The translations under genes and the position numbers were made by a program. A stretch of DNA of 14,417 nt from JANRIZ01 sp033764445. Its GTDB lineage: Bacteria > Verrucomicrobiota > Verrucomicrobiia > JAWXBN01. This document shows positions 1-7,005 of this stretch, in pieces. The notes below the pieces were generated by a model that did not search any database, was not told the DNA's origin, and saw nothing but the letters and a program-made list of their open reading frames with translations. Every line of letters starts with the position of its first letter. Within the stretch, counting starts at the first letter, position 1. The stretch is taken from the NCBI GenBank assembly GCA_033764445.1, contig JANRIZ010000098.1, positions 1 to 14,417 of the forward strand, written 5' to 3'.

Positions 1-42
1 TTAATTGACGGTTAACCCTTGCAGGAGAGAGACGTTTTCTTC

Positions 43-92
43 GGGGCGTGGGCGCCCCAAAGGGCATGCGGGGGCGCACGCGCTCCCCATGC
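43..92 (+). repeat. GC-rich paired-hairpin dispersed repeat, copy 1
   Basis: Two adjacent hairpins are visible. The first pairs GGGGCG (43-48) with CGCCCC (53-58) around a TGGG loop. The second, 64-92, pairs GCATG with CATGC on the outside, then GGGGGCGC (70-77) with GCGCTCCC (80-87), including one G-T wobble, with a 2-nt AC loop and C69 bulged. A near-identical core lies at the right edge of the window on the other strand, so this is probably a dispersed intergenic repeat resembling REP/BIME elements. The match between copies is direct observation; repeat-family status is inference from two copies. Confidence 0.5.
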
Positions 93-156
93 GGAGACGG
101 AATCTCATGACGAAGGACAGCAGATTGAGATCATCGGCAAACGTTTTCAGGATTGC

Positions 157-213
157 ATGGGAATGGCTTTTTTTATATTCATTATCTTGTCCTTAGGAGT
201 ATTTATTGTTTAG
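157..213 (+). CDS. possible 18-aa hydrophobic peptide
   Basis: A very short ORF (MGMAFFIFIILSLGVFIV) is almost entirely hydrophobic and could be a single membrane helix. AGGA at 149-152 is a poor SD, 4 nt before the first ATG and 10 nt before the second (163). Its TAG stop overlaps a strong hairpin at 212-240. The frame stays open leftward to a TTG at 19, which would add 46 residues and read through the GC-rich repeat; that extension looks non-coding. I do not recognise it. It could be a small membrane peptide, the eroded end of a gene, or chance. Confidence 0.15.
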   Translation: MGMAFFIFIILSLGVFIV

Positions 214-240
214 CCCGGCCTGCTTCATACAGGCCGGGCT
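212..240 (+). terminator. strong hairpin, terminator-like without T tract
   Basis: A perfect 11-bp stem pairs AGCCCGGCCTG (212-222) with CAGGCCGGGCT (230-240) around a 7-nt loop. No T run follows on either strand (CTCTAACTCTAAC on the plus side), so classical intrinsic termination is not certain. The position, right after the stop of the tiny ORF and before a non-coding stretch, suits an RNA 3' end. Confidence 0.45.
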
Positions 241-301
241 CTCTAACTCTAACAAAACCCATGACCTTGAAAACTTTCAAAACCGCCGCGACAGCGGCTT
301 C

Positions 302-359
302 GTTCAACTAGGCACTCCAGCGAATCTCCGCTCCGATCGCTGAGCTTGAACTGTTAGGC
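302..359. other. degenerate integron attC-like site
   Basis: The segment runs from GTTCAAC (302-308, fits RYYYAAC) to GTTAGGC (353-359, fits GTTRRRY), the pattern of attC R' and R'' boxes. Inside, CAGCGA (318-323) pairs with TCGCTG (337-342), and beyond it C317 can pair with G344 if A343 is left extrahelical, as in L'/L'' boxes. GTTCAA (302-307) is also complementary to TTGAAC (346-351). The string CGCTGAGCTTGAAC before GTTAGGC resembles 3' halves of environmental attC sites. Against it: R'/R'' pairing is imperfect (two wobbles, one mismatch), only one site is seen, and there is no integrase. It is a decayed or solitary site at best. Confidence 0.3.
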
Positions 360-533
360 GATTCCTCGCATCTCCTGTATCCGACATATACCACCATGCC
401 TGTCCTCATGGCTCGATTCCCCACTCCGGACTGTTCAAACGGATGCTGAAACTGTGCAACGGCGACTTTTGCCCCTCTTTTCACGGTCGACCAGATAAAA
501 AGGGGGGTGTTTTCTGCGTATTGTCACAAGGAA

Positions 534-602
534 CCACTTGATGAAGTGGGGTGATGGGTTAAATTTGTCGAGTCAAGGCAATCACCTCGGATCACTTTTT
601 TT
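534..602 (+). promoter_or_regulatory. possible leader hairpins before the ACT gene
   Basis: CCACTT (534-539) pairs with AAGTGG (544-549) around GATG. Overlapping it, GGGGTGAT (548-555) can instead pair with ATCACCTC (581-588, one wobble), and a second ATCAC copy (591-595) sits directly before seven Ts (596-602). Alternative pairings ahead of a T run, 6 bp upstream of the ATG, could form an attenuator-like leader. No known riboswitch class is recognised, and chance is a real alternative. Confidence 0.2.
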
Positions 603-608
603 GATTTT

Positions 609-1511
609 ATGGGCAACCCGGCACAATTTTCGCTACACGAGAGCCCTGCAAGGCATTCGGACATCCGCAGGTCCGATGTCGATCACGAATTAAAAATGAT
701 CAGTGTCATGGATCAGTTTATGCGTCAGGCCCCCCAGTTTATCACACACGAGGAAATTGAAGCCCATCTTTACAGCATGCCCACCCGTTATTGGGAGGGG
801 CTGACCGAGCAGAACCTGAATTATCACCTCCGTCTGATCAACTCCTTTTTTGAGTCTCTGGTGACCTCGAATGCGGAGGTTCCCCCGCCCACCGTACAAT
901 CCCGGCATTTTGAGGACGAGGGTTATACGGAGGTCATCGTGGCCTCCTGGGATCGCATGGGGCTTTTTGCAAAGATCGCCGGGGCCTTTGCCTGCGCGGA
1001 TATCAACATCAAAAGGGCCTTCATTTACACCCGGGCGGATCATGTCGTTCTGGATGTCTTTCATGTCACCGCCCCGACAGGCGGTCATGTCCACGACGAA
1101 AGCTGCCTCATCCACATGAAGGAACTTCTGGCGGAATGTCTGGATGGCCGGGCGGATTTGGACCTTGAAAAGTTGATGGTCGAAAAACTCAAAAAACGGG
1201 GATATCCGACCAGCCGTTTCCGTCCGACGGGTCCCGCCGCCCCGGTGATCTCATGGGACAACCAGAAATCCGCGGAGGAAACGATCCTCAAGATCGAGTG
1301 TGACGATTCGCTGGGACTGCTCTACGCGATTTTGCAGGAGCTTTCCGACCAGTCCGTGGATGTGCACATGGCCAACATCGACACCGTCCGCAACACCGCC
1401 CTGGACGTCTTTTACATCACGGATAAATTCCACAAAAAAATCACCCACCAGGACCGGCTGCGGGAAGTTCAGAATTCACTCATCCGGAAGCTCTCCTCCC
1501 GGGGCCATTGA
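609..1511 (+). CDS. stand-alone GlnD C-terminal-like protein, two ACT domains
   Basis: This 300-aa protein matches the C-terminal third of PII uridylyltransferase/uridylyl-removing enzyme GlnD. MPTRYWEG (57-64) followed by a helical linker resembles the GlnD segment before its ACT domains. ACT1 covers about 107-190 (DRMGLF, then LDVFHV) and ACT2 about 225-295 (DDSLGLL, then LDVFYI). The nucleotidyltransferase and HD domains of full GlnD (about 850-900 aa) are absent, so it cannot itself uridylylate PII. In GlnD the ACT pair senses glutamine, so a small-molecule sensor or a partner of a separate catalytic subunit is plausible but inferred. No SD precedes ATG 609; ATG 696 (codon 30) is an alternative start that keeps all recognisable domains. 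It is monocistronic and convergent with trpD, 63 bp away, with no obvious terminator between. Confidence 0.85.
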   Translation: MGNPAQFSLHESPARHSDIRRSDVDHELKMISVMDQFMRQAPQFITHEEIEAHLYSMPTRYWEGLTEQNLNYHLRLINSFFESLVTSNAEVPPPTVQSRHFEDEGYTEVIVASWDRMGLFAKIAGAFACADINIKRAFIYTRADHVVLDVFHVTAPTGGHVHDESCLIHMKELLAECLDGRADLDLEKLMVEKLKKRGYPTSRFRPTGPAAPVISWDNQKSAEETILKIECDDSLGLLYAILQELSDQSVDVHMANIDTVRNTALDVFYITDKFHKKITHQDRLREVQNSLIRKLSSRGH

Positions 1512-1574
1512 GAGGCAGAACCCTGTTGCCCAACCCGGGTCCGCTGCCGGCCATCTGCCGACTGCCGAGCGTCT

Positions 1575-2621
1575 TCAGTTGAAGTTTCGCCACTGCTCGA
1601 GCTTTTCAAAGGCCTTGCCTGACCAGATCATTTCCCGGGCGACCGCAAGCGCGGTCATAAAATCACCGGACTTCCCGGCGATGTAAATGGCCGCCGCGGC
1701 GTTTGCCAGAATGATGTCGGTTTTCCCGGAAACATCCTCCCCGCGAAGGACGGACTCGATAAAATGGGCATTGGTCCGGGCATCCCCCCCCGCCAGATCC
1801 TCCAGATCGTGATTGGGAACGGAAAAATACTGGCGGAAATTCTCCTCAAACATCCGCCATCTCCCGTCCTTGATCTCGGCAATCAGGGTGGGACCCAGTG
1901 TCGAGATTTCATCCATGGGCTGGTCCCCGGCACGTCCATGCACCACCCAGGCTTTTTTCCGACCGAGCAGGGCCAGGACCTGGGCATATTTCTCAAGCAG
2001 TGATTCCTGGGCCACGCCCGCGAGCTGATGGGTCAGCGGGGCGGGATTGAGCAGAGGCCCCATGATGTTGAAGACTGTGGACTGCCCCCGCTCAGCAAGC
2101 TTTTTGCGAACCGGTGCAATCGCCTTGAAGGCGGGATGATAATTGGGCGCGTAGATGAAACCGATCCCCTTTTGATGCACACACTGCCGGAGTTTTTCGG
2201 GCGTCTGATGGATGGGAACCCCCAGTGCCTCCAGCACATCCGCACTGCCGCATTTGCTGGTGATGCTCCGGTTGCCGTGTTTGGCCACGGCAATGCCCGC
2301 AGCCGCCACAACGATGACTGCGGCAGTGGAAATGTTGATGGTGCCCGCCCGGTCGGACCCGGTTCCCACCACGTCAATCAGGCGTCCGCCACACTGGTCC
2401 AGATTGATGCCGGGATTGATGGCTTTTTTGCGAAGTTCGTACGACAGGGCGGCGATTTCCTCGGCGGTCTCCCCCTTGCGGCTCCAGGCGGTCAAAAATC
2501 CCTCCTTCAGGACGGAATCAATGTCCTCATTGGCAAGGTCCTCGCTGGCGGCGTGAATGCCGGCCGTGTCCAGATTGCGGCGGTTTTCGAGTTGTGCAGT
2601 GAGTTCCCTGAGTACACTCAT
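1575..2621 (-). CDS. trpD: anthranilate phosphoribosyltransferase TrpD
   Basis: This enzyme transfers the phosphoribosyl group of PRPP to anthranilate, the second step of the tryptophan branch, in the cytoplasm. At 348 aa it has normal family length. Visible motifs are GTGSD (86-90), NIST (96-99), KHGNRS and SKCGSADVLEALG (114-134; PRPP and anthranilate binding), GPLLNPAPLTHQLAGV, and the metal-binding DE in MDEISTLGP. The loop before that DE (GRAGDQP) looks slightly longer than usual. The start ATG at 2621 has no SD but is where family homology begins. No other trp gene is in the window, so trpD is detached from a classic trp operon. Upstream is the divergent tRNA-Glu gene. Confidence 0.95.
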   Translation of the reverse strand: MSVLRELTAQLENRRNLDTAGIHAASEDLANEDIDSVLKEGFLTAWSRKGETAEEIAALSYELRKKAINPGINLDQCGGRLIDVVGTGSDRAGTINISTAAVIVVAAAGIAVAKHGNRSITSKCGSADVLEALGVPIHQTPEKLRQCVHQKGIGFIYAPNYHPAFKAIAPVRKKLAERGQSTVFNIMGPLLNPAPLTHQLAGVAQESLLEKYAQVLALLGRKKAWVVHGRAGDQPMDEISTLGPTLIAEIKDGRWRMFEENFRQYFSVPNHDLEDLAGGDARTNAHFIESVLRGEDVSGKTDIILANAAAAIYIAGKSGDFMTALAVAREMIWSGKAFEKLEQWRNFN

Positions 2622-2644
2622 GATCGTTAGTGAACATCAAAGTT

Positions 2645-2662
2645 GCATTTTCCCTGAAATGC
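2645..2662. promoter_or_regulatory. inverted repeat between trpD and tRNA-Glu
   Basis: GCATTT (2645-2650) and AAATGC (2657-2662) form a perfect 6-bp inverted repeat with a 6-nt spacer, in the 65-bp gap between divergent trpD and tRNA-Glu. It could be an operator for either promoter. No confident promoter boxes could be placed around it. Confidence 0.2.
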
Positions 2663-2686
2663 GATAAAAAAATGGCACCCATCAAA

Positions 2687-2762
2687 GGCCCTATCATCTA
2701 ATTGGTTAGGATACTGCCCTCTCAAGGCAGGTGCACGGGTTCGAATCCCGTTAGGGCTACCA
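2687..2762 (+). tRNA. tRNA-Glu (anticodon CTC)
   Basis: A full cloverleaf folds by eye. The acceptor GGCCCTA (2687-2693) pairs with TAGGGCT (2752-2758), with a G-T wobble at the first pair. The D arm is ATCT/GGAT, and the anticodon stem CTGCC/GGCAG carries loop CTCTCAA, giving anticodon CTC (2721-2723) for the GAG codon. The T arm is ACGGG-TTCGAAT-CCCGT, the discriminator is A2759, and the CCA end is encoded (2760-2762). It is a solitary plus-strand tRNA between two minus-strand genes, and no terminator is evident after it. Confidence 0.95.
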
Positions 2763-2813
2763 CTTTCTGACTGTCAACATTCCGGAATCCGGGTCCGTGT
2801 CCGGTTTTGCAGG

Positions 2814-3836
2814 CTACGCCCCGATTTTCAACCGCTTGCGGGTGCTGGCCGACTTCACGGCCCCAAAAACCATCCCCAGACTCTTGATATTGTCAACGCA
2901 GTCGGTTTCCGGTTTGCGTCCGGTCCGAAGCGCCTCCAGAAAACGGACAATCGATCCATGCTGTCCCGCCGGACCTTCATCGACGGGGGCCAGTTCCCGC
3001 ACCTCGCATGGATTGACAAACTCCCCCTTGGGGATCAGCACATGCGCCTGCGGAGGGGAATTGCCATCCCACAGAATGGTCCCTTGGGTGCCGATGATCC
3101 GCCACTGACCGTTCCAGGAGGTCTGGGGACCTTCCGCACACCAGCTGCCGCGGTAGGTGAATACGAGACCCTGCGACATCTCAAACACGGTGGTTGTCGC
3201 CACATCCCCCTTGTACCAGCTTCCCTTGGGATTGAATTCCAGACAGTACACAAACCGGGGGTCGCTCTGTGTGGTGCAGCGCACCAGATCAAAATGGTGG
3301 ATCGACATGTCCAGCACCAGCGGATGCTCCATCTGCTCGCGAAATCCGCCAAAATGCACACCCAGATAAAAATCAACATTCACGGTGGTCACTTCACCGA
3401 TCAGGCCCTCGGCCACGGCTTTCCGAATGGCACGGACCTGCGGGTTCCAACGATAGTTCTGGCTGACCATGTACATGCGTCTGGCCTTTTTGGCTGCGGC
3501 CACCATTTTGCGGGCATTGGGGATGGAATCGGAAAGGGGTTTTTCACCAAGGACATGGCATCCCTGCGACAGGGCGGCCAGGGTGATGGGTTTGTGCGCG
3601 GCGGGAATGCTGACATCCACCACAAAGTCCGGGGAAGTCCTTTTGATCAATGTTTTCAGGTCTGTCCCGGCGGATTCGGGGCTGATTCCGCATTTTTCCG
3701 TGAAAGCCACGGCGGCCTCCCGACGGATATCGACGCATCCAACCCATTCCATTTCCGGCACCTGTTTGGCGGCATCCACCCACGCCTGGGCCATTCCACC
3801 GCATCCGGCCAGTACGGCCCTGTATTTTTTTCCCAT
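2814..3836 (-). CDS. Gfo/Idh/MocA family oxidoreductase
   Basis: This 340-aa NAD(P)-dependent dehydrogenase belongs to the large glucose-fructose oxidoreductase/inositol dehydrogenase family, which oxidises sugars, inositols or their derivatives. The N-terminal Rossmann fold shows VLAGCGGMAQAW (8-19), the family EKP motif is at 98-100 (GEKPLSDS), NYRWNPQV is near 127-134, and the C-terminal catalytic part has DMSIHHFDLVR with the expected histidine. There is no twin-arginine or Sec signal, so it is cytoplasmic, unlike many secreted members. The start ATG (3836) has no SD but fits the fold exactly. The substrate cannot be inferred: no transporter or sugar gene lies beside it. It is transcribed alone, with a long gap upstream. 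Confidence 0.9.
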   Translation of the reverse strand: MGKKYRAVLAGCGGMAQAWVDAAKQVPEMEWVGCVDIRREAAVAFTEKCGISPESAGTDLKTLIKRTSPDFVVDVSIPAAHKPITLAALSQGCHVLGEKPLSDSIPNARKMVAAAKKARRMYMVSQNYRWNPQVRAIRKAVAEGLIGEVTTVNVDFYLGVHFGGFREQMEHPLVLDMSIHHFDLVRCTTQSDPRFVYCLEFNPKGSWYKGDVATTTVFEMSQGLVFTYRGSWCAEGPQTSWNGQWRIIGTQGTILWDGNSPPQAHVLIPKGEFVNPCEVRELAPVDEGPAGQHGSIVRFLEALRTGRKPETDCVDNIKSLGMVFGAVKSASTRKRLKIGA

Positions 3837-4144
3837 AAAATCCGGACCTTACGCCCTGTCCCGGACAATGCAAACGATTTTTTGCAACCGGCATCGCGCG
3901 GATTTCAAAAAATGTCAGCACGCCACTCACCATGGACTTTTTCGGCCTGTCAAAAACGCCTCTTTTACTCACACACATATTCCGTTTCAGAACACTCATG
4001 AAATTTTGTCGGGCATCCATATCTGAAATCAAAAAAATAGTCATTTTTGCAGATAAAAAATCAATAATAATATATATTTTAAAAAGTATAAATAATATTC
4101 AGATTATTGCAGTAAAATAACTTATAAAATATTATTATTTTTAA
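3837..4144. other. intergenic region with AT-rich island
   Basis: There is no gene between the divergent oxidoreductase and the small membrane protein. From about 4020 to 4144 the base composition changes sharply to mostly A and T (poly-A/T tracts, runs of ATA/TAT), unlike anywhere else in the window. AT stretches like this upstream of a -35 box can act as UP elements, bind nucleoid proteins, or mark transferred DNA. Bases 3837-4020 show only the imperfect operator-like site at 3869-3886. Confidence 0.7.
3869..3886. promoter_or_regulatory. weak LacI-like operator candidate
   Basis: TGCAA (3869-3873) and TTGCA (3882-3886) form a 5-bp inverted repeat around ACGATTTT, about 35 bp upstream of the oxidoreductase start. 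The half TGCAAACG resembles one arm of LacI-family operators, which often control sugar genes, but the right arm is off-register, so the match is imperfect. Confidence 0.15.
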
Positions 4145-4173
4145 TTGACTCAATTCGGTAGTACATGCATACT
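4145..4173 (+). promoter_or_regulatory. sigma-70-type promoter of the small membrane protein
   Basis: TTGACT (-35, 4145-4150; 5 of 6 consensus) is followed after exactly 17 bp by CATACT (-10, 4168-4173; 4 of 6). It lies directly downstream of the AT-rich island, which could serve as an UP element. Transcription would start near 4180, which rules out the in-frame ATG at 4165 as translation start. Confidence 0.55.
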
Positions 4174-4184
4174 ATTTTCAACCT

Positions 4185-4190
4185 GGAGGA
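4185..4190 (+). promoter_or_regulatory. strong Shine-Dalgarno deciding the start
   Basis: GGAGGA lies 4 nt before ATG 4195 and 7 nt before the adjacent ATG 4198. It is the best SD on the plus strand and fixes translation start at one of these two codons. Confidence 0.75.
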
Positions 4191-4194
4191 AGAT

Positions 4195-4542
4195 ATGATG
4201 CATAACAACCATGATTCAAAACGCAAAATCAAACAAATCAGTCTGGTGGGGACAGCCTTGGGCTTCGTGCTGATGGCGGCCAGTATCACACTGATCATCG
4301 CCACCATGTCCCTGACGGGTACAGAAACCTTCATGTTGGTGGGGGCCTACCTCGGAACAGCCCTTTTCACGGTCTCAGGAGCCATTGCGTCGATGGCCTG
4401 GAAAAAGGAGGTGGATTCCCTCATCGAATCCAGCAACCGTTCCCTGCTGAACTTTCTGAGCTTTTCCCGCACAAAGTCCCGTCTGTCCGCTGAAGAGTCG
4501 GGAAAAAAGGATGTGGAAACCCAGGTCCTGGCTTCCTACTGA
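4195..4542 (+). CDS. small two-helix membrane protein, unknown function
   Basis: I do not recognise this 115-aa protein (start at the first ATG after the SD). Its layout is a short hydrophilic, basic N-terminus (MMHNNHDSKRKIKQ), a first membrane segment at about residues 18-40 (VGTALGFVLMAAS then TLIIATM), a short loop, a second segment at about 48-70 (FMLVGAYLGTALFTVSGAIA), and a charged C-terminal tail of about 45 residues rich in Ser, Lys and Glu. Both ends are probably cytoplasmic. No lipobox or catalytic motif is visible. Codon content matches the neighbours, unlike the AT-rich DNA upstream. It has its own promoter, SD and intrinsic terminator, so it is an independently controlled, probably well-expressed monocistronic gene. 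Guesses such as a stress or envelope protein have no sequence support. Confidence 0.8.
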   Translation: MMHNNHDSKRKIKQISLVGTALGFVLMAASITLIIATMSLTGTETFMLVGAYLGTALFTVSGAIASMAWKKEVDSLIESSNRSLLNFLSFSRTKSRLSAEESGKKDVETQVLASY

Positions 4543-4574
4543 TCCCAATATCCTCACTGTCTCCAGTCAATTCC

Positions 4575-4602
4575 AACCCCCCGGCGCTCCGGGGGGTTTT
4601 TT
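4575..4602 (+). terminator. intrinsic terminator of the membrane-protein gene
   Basis: AACCCCCCGG (4575-4584) and CCGGGGGGTT (4589-4598) form a perfect 10-bp stem with a CGCT loop, ending in six Ts (4597-4602). This is a textbook rho-independent terminator, 32 bp after the stop codon. It separates this gene from folP. Confidence 0.9.
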
Positions 4603-4678
4603 GTGTCCCATGGTCTGATCGGTTTTCGGAACGCATTTTATCCTTTTCTCCTCCTGCCAACAGAATCAATCTATCCCG

Positions 4679-5536
4679 ATGCACTTCACTTTCCGGGAGG
4701 GATCCTGGTCCTGGCTGAATCCGGGTCCCCCAAAAATTTTCGGGATTTTGAATCTGACACCGGACTCATTCTTTGATGGCGGCAGGTACGTCTGTACAGA
4801 ATCAGCCTTGGCACAGGCAAAAAAAATGGTGGCGGAAGGGGCGGATGCCATCGATATCGGCGGGGAATCCTCACGCCCGGGGTCCCAACCTGTCCCGGCA
4901 GAGGAGGAAATCCGCCGCATCATCCCGGTCATCACCGCCCTGCGGGCCTGTTGCCCCCTCCCCATTTCCGTCGACACCTGCAAGGCCGTGGTCGCCACGG
5001 CGGCGATTCAGGCCGGTGCCAATATGGTCAACGACATCTCCGCAGGCCGCGATCCGCTCATGGCGGAAACGGTCCGTCTTCACAGGGTCGGCTGGATTCT
5101 CATGCACATGCAGGGCACCCCGCACACCATGCAGCAGGAACCTCGGTACGGCGATTGCCCCGCGGAAATCGCCACCTTCTTCCGCACGCTGACCGGTCGG
5201 CTGATGGCGGAGGGGATCCCTGCCGATTGTCTGGCCCTGGACCCGGGCATTGGTTTTGGAAAAACAACCTCCCATAACCTTGAAATTCTGGCCCGGCTTC
5301 GGGAGATCACCTCCCTCGGACGCCCGGTCATGATCGGAGCCTCCCGGAAATCGTTCCTGGCGGAGGCCGGGGGCATTGCCAGGACGGAGGACCGGCTCGC
5401 GGGATCTCTGGCCGCCGCCATCAGTGCGGCGGGAGCCGGGGCGGCGATGCTGCGGGTCCACGACGTGGCAGAGACACGGCAGGCGCTTTCTGTCCTGGAC
5501 CGTATCCGCGCCAAAACCCCTTCTGCAGGGGTCTGA
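4679..5536 (+). CDS. folP: dihydropteroate synthase FolP
   Basis: This enzyme condenses p-aminobenzoate with 6-hydroxymethyl-7,8-dihydropterin pyrophosphate to give dihydropteroate in folate synthesis, and is the sulfonamide target. At 285 aa it has normal length. Family motifs occur in order: GILNLTPDSFFDGG (22-35), DIGGESSRPG (59-68), SVDTCK, NDIS, HMQGTPHTM, DPGIGFGK and GASRKSFL, with the closing RVHDV. ATG 4679 leaves about 20 residues before the first strand, as usual for the family; no SD is evident. It follows the terminator of the preceding gene, so a promoter should lie in 4603-4678, though none is convincing. folP followed by glmM is also found in E. coli and other bacteria, so the two are probably co-transcribed across the 98-bp gap. 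Confidence 0.95.
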   Translation: MHFTFREGSWSWLNPGPPKIFGILNLTPDSFFDGGRYVCTESALAQAKKMVAEGADAIDIGGESSRPGSQPVPAEEEIRRIIPVITALRACCPLPISVDTCKAVVATAAIQAGANMVNDISAGRDPLMAETVRLHRVGWILMHMQGTPHTMQQEPRYGDCPAEIATFFRTLTGRLMAEGIPADCLALDPGIGFGKTTSHNLEILARLREITSLGRPVMIGASRKSFLAEAGGIARTEDRLAGSLAAAISAAGAGAAMLRVHDVAETRQALSVLDRIRAKTPSAGV

Positions 5537-5634
5537 AAATCTGGGATGGATTGTTTTGCCCGGACCGTCTATTTTTTCAAAAAGGGAATTCCACTCCCGA
5601 CTCCCGATTTCCAACCTCAAAAAAGGACCGATCC

Positions 5635-7005
5635 ATGGGCATTGACCGAAAACTTTTTGGAACCGATGGGGTGCGTGGCACGGCCAATATCGAGCCGGTC
5701 ACAGCCGAAACCGCGTTGAAACTGGGGCGTGCCGCGGCCCATATTTTCAAAACCACCCAGAAACGCCGGCACCAGATTGTCATCGGCAAGGATACGCGCC
5801 TGTCGGGGTACATGCTCGAAAATGCACTGGTCGCGGGCATCACCTCCATGGGGGTGGATGCGCTCCTGATCGGTCCCCTGCCCACGCCGGGGGTTGCCTA
5901 CATCACCCGTTCCCTGCGCTGTGATGCGGGCATTGTCCTGACGGCCTCCCACAATCCCTACGAGGACAATGGCTTCAAGTTCTTTCGCCACGACGGATAC
6001 AAGCTGGATGATGCCATTGAGGCCCAGATCGAGGACCTGGTTTTCAGCGGGGAAATTGACTCGATCCGCCCGGTCGCCGAGGAAATCGGCAAGGCCTACC
6101 GCATCGAGGACGCCCTGGGCCGGTACATTGAATTTGTCAAAAACTCCTTCCCCAAGGGGCTCACCCTTGATGGGATGCGGATTGTGGCGGATATGGCCAA
6201 TGGGGCGGCCTACAAGTCCACGCCCTGTGTCCTGCACGAGCTCGGCGCGGAAACGTTCATTTACGGAAACACCCCCAACGGCACCAATATCAACGTCAAT
6301 TGCGGCAGCATGCACCCGGAGGAGGTCTGTCGCATGGTCAGGTTTCACGGGGCCCATGTCGGGATCGCCCATGACGGCGATGCGGACCGGCTGGTGCTGG
6401 TCGATGAAAACGGGGAGATTGTGGACGGGGATGAGGTCATGGCCATCGCGGCACTGGACATGCTCGGCCACGGCACGCTCCGCAACAGGACGCTGGTCGC
6501 CACGGAAATGAGCAATGCGGGTCTCGACGAGGCGATCTCCCGGGCGGGTGGAACGGTCGTGCGCACGGGTGTGGGGGACCGTTATGTCATCGAGGAAATG
6601 ATGGCCCGTGACCATAACCTCGGCGGGGAGCAGTCCGGCCACATCATCTTCCGCGACCATGCCACCACCGGCGACGGTCTGATCTCGGCCCTGCAGATTT
6701 TGCGCATCATGAAGGAACAGCAGAAACCCCTCAGCTCCCTGCGCCAATGCCTGCGGCGTTACCCCCAGGAGGTCCGCAGCATCCGGGTCAAATCAAAGCC
6801 CCCCCTCGAAACCATGCCGGAGGTGATGGCGGAGGTGGAGTCGGTCAGGGAATCTCTCAATGGCAAGGGCCGGGTCTTTCTCCGTTATTCCGGAACGGAA
6901 CCCAAAATCAGGCTCCTGATCGAGGGGGATGACCAGAACCGGCTCCGCGAATATTCCCGCCGCATTCTGGGGAGGATCACGGCGGCCATCGGAGTCGAAT
7001 CATGA
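5635..7005 (+). CDS. glmM: phosphoglucosamine mutase GlmM
   Basis: GlmM interconverts glucosamine-6-phosphate and glucosamine-1-phosphate on the route to UDP-GlcNAc for peptidoglycan. The protein has 456 aa, with all four alpha-phosphohexomutase signatures: the phosphoserine loop TASHNP (103-108, Ser105), metal-binding DGDADR (247-252), sugar-binding GEQSGH (331-336) and phosphate-binding RYSGTEPKIR (417-426). LFGTDGVRG at 7-15 is the typical N-terminus. ATG 5635 is chosen because AAGGA (5623-5627) sits 7 nt upstream and homology starts there; an in-frame TTG at 5551 would add 28 unrelated residues. The TGA stop overlaps the next gene's ATG (ATGA), indicating translational coupling. Confidence 0.96.
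   Translation: MGIDRKLFGTDGVRGTANIEPVTAETALKLGRAAAHIFKTTQKRRHQIVIGKDTRLSGYMLENALVAGITSMGVDALLIGPLPTPGVAYITRSLRCDAGIVLTASHNPYEDNGFKFFRHDGYKLDDAIEAQIEDLVFSGEIDSIRPVAEEIGKAYRIEDALGRYIEFVKNSFPKGLTLDGMRIVADMANGAAYKSTPCVLHELGAETFIYGNTPNGTNINVNCGSMHPEEVCRMVRFHGAHVGIAHDGDADRLVLVDENGEIVDGDEVMAIAALDMLGHGTLRNRTLVATEMSNAGLDEAISRAGGTVVRTGVGDRYVIEEMMARDHNLGGEQSGHIIFRDHATTGDGLISALQILRIMKEQQKPLSSLRQCLRRYPQEVRSIRVKSKPPLETMPEVMAEVESVRESLNGKGRVFLRYSGTEPKIRLLIEGDDQNRLREYSRRILGRITAAIGVES

Larger units (their letters stand above)
241..608. other. non-coding stretch, no convincing gene
   Basis: No ORF here looks like a gene. The only short frames are a 16-codon one at 261-311 and a 17-codon one at 395-448, both without SD. 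The tandem hexamer TCTAAC occurs at 242-253. Structured parts are the attC-like palindrome (302-359) and the inverted repeats before the ACT gene (534-602). Bases 361-520 show nothing recognisable. This stretch may be decayed cassette or intergenic DNA. Confidence 0.6.

Noticed and set aside
2028..2630. 200-aa plus-strand ORF opposite trpD
   Set aside because: It is antisense to a gene with full TrpD motifs, has no recognisable domain or SD, and is a codon-bias shadow.
2763..2813. CCGGA/TCCGG repeats after the tRNA as a terminator
   Set aside because: The arms overlap and are short, with no T tract in either direction.
2958..4001. 347-aa plus-strand ORF opposite the Gfo/Idh/MocA gene
   Set aside because: The minus strand has complete family motifs; this His/Gly-rich translation resembles nothing and is a shadow.
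4088..4139. Inverted AAATAATATT-type arms in the AT-rich island as an operator or origin
   Set aside because: Such arms are expected by chance in sequence this AT-rich, and no DnaA boxes or iterons accompany them.
4165..4194. Upstream ATG of the small membrane protein
   Set aside because: It lies within the predicted promoter, before the transcription start, and has no SD.
5551..5634. N-terminal extension of glmM from TTG 5551
   Set aside because: The 28 residues do not resemble GlmM, while AAGGA 7 nt before ATG 5635 and the canonical LFGTDGVRG right after it define the start.
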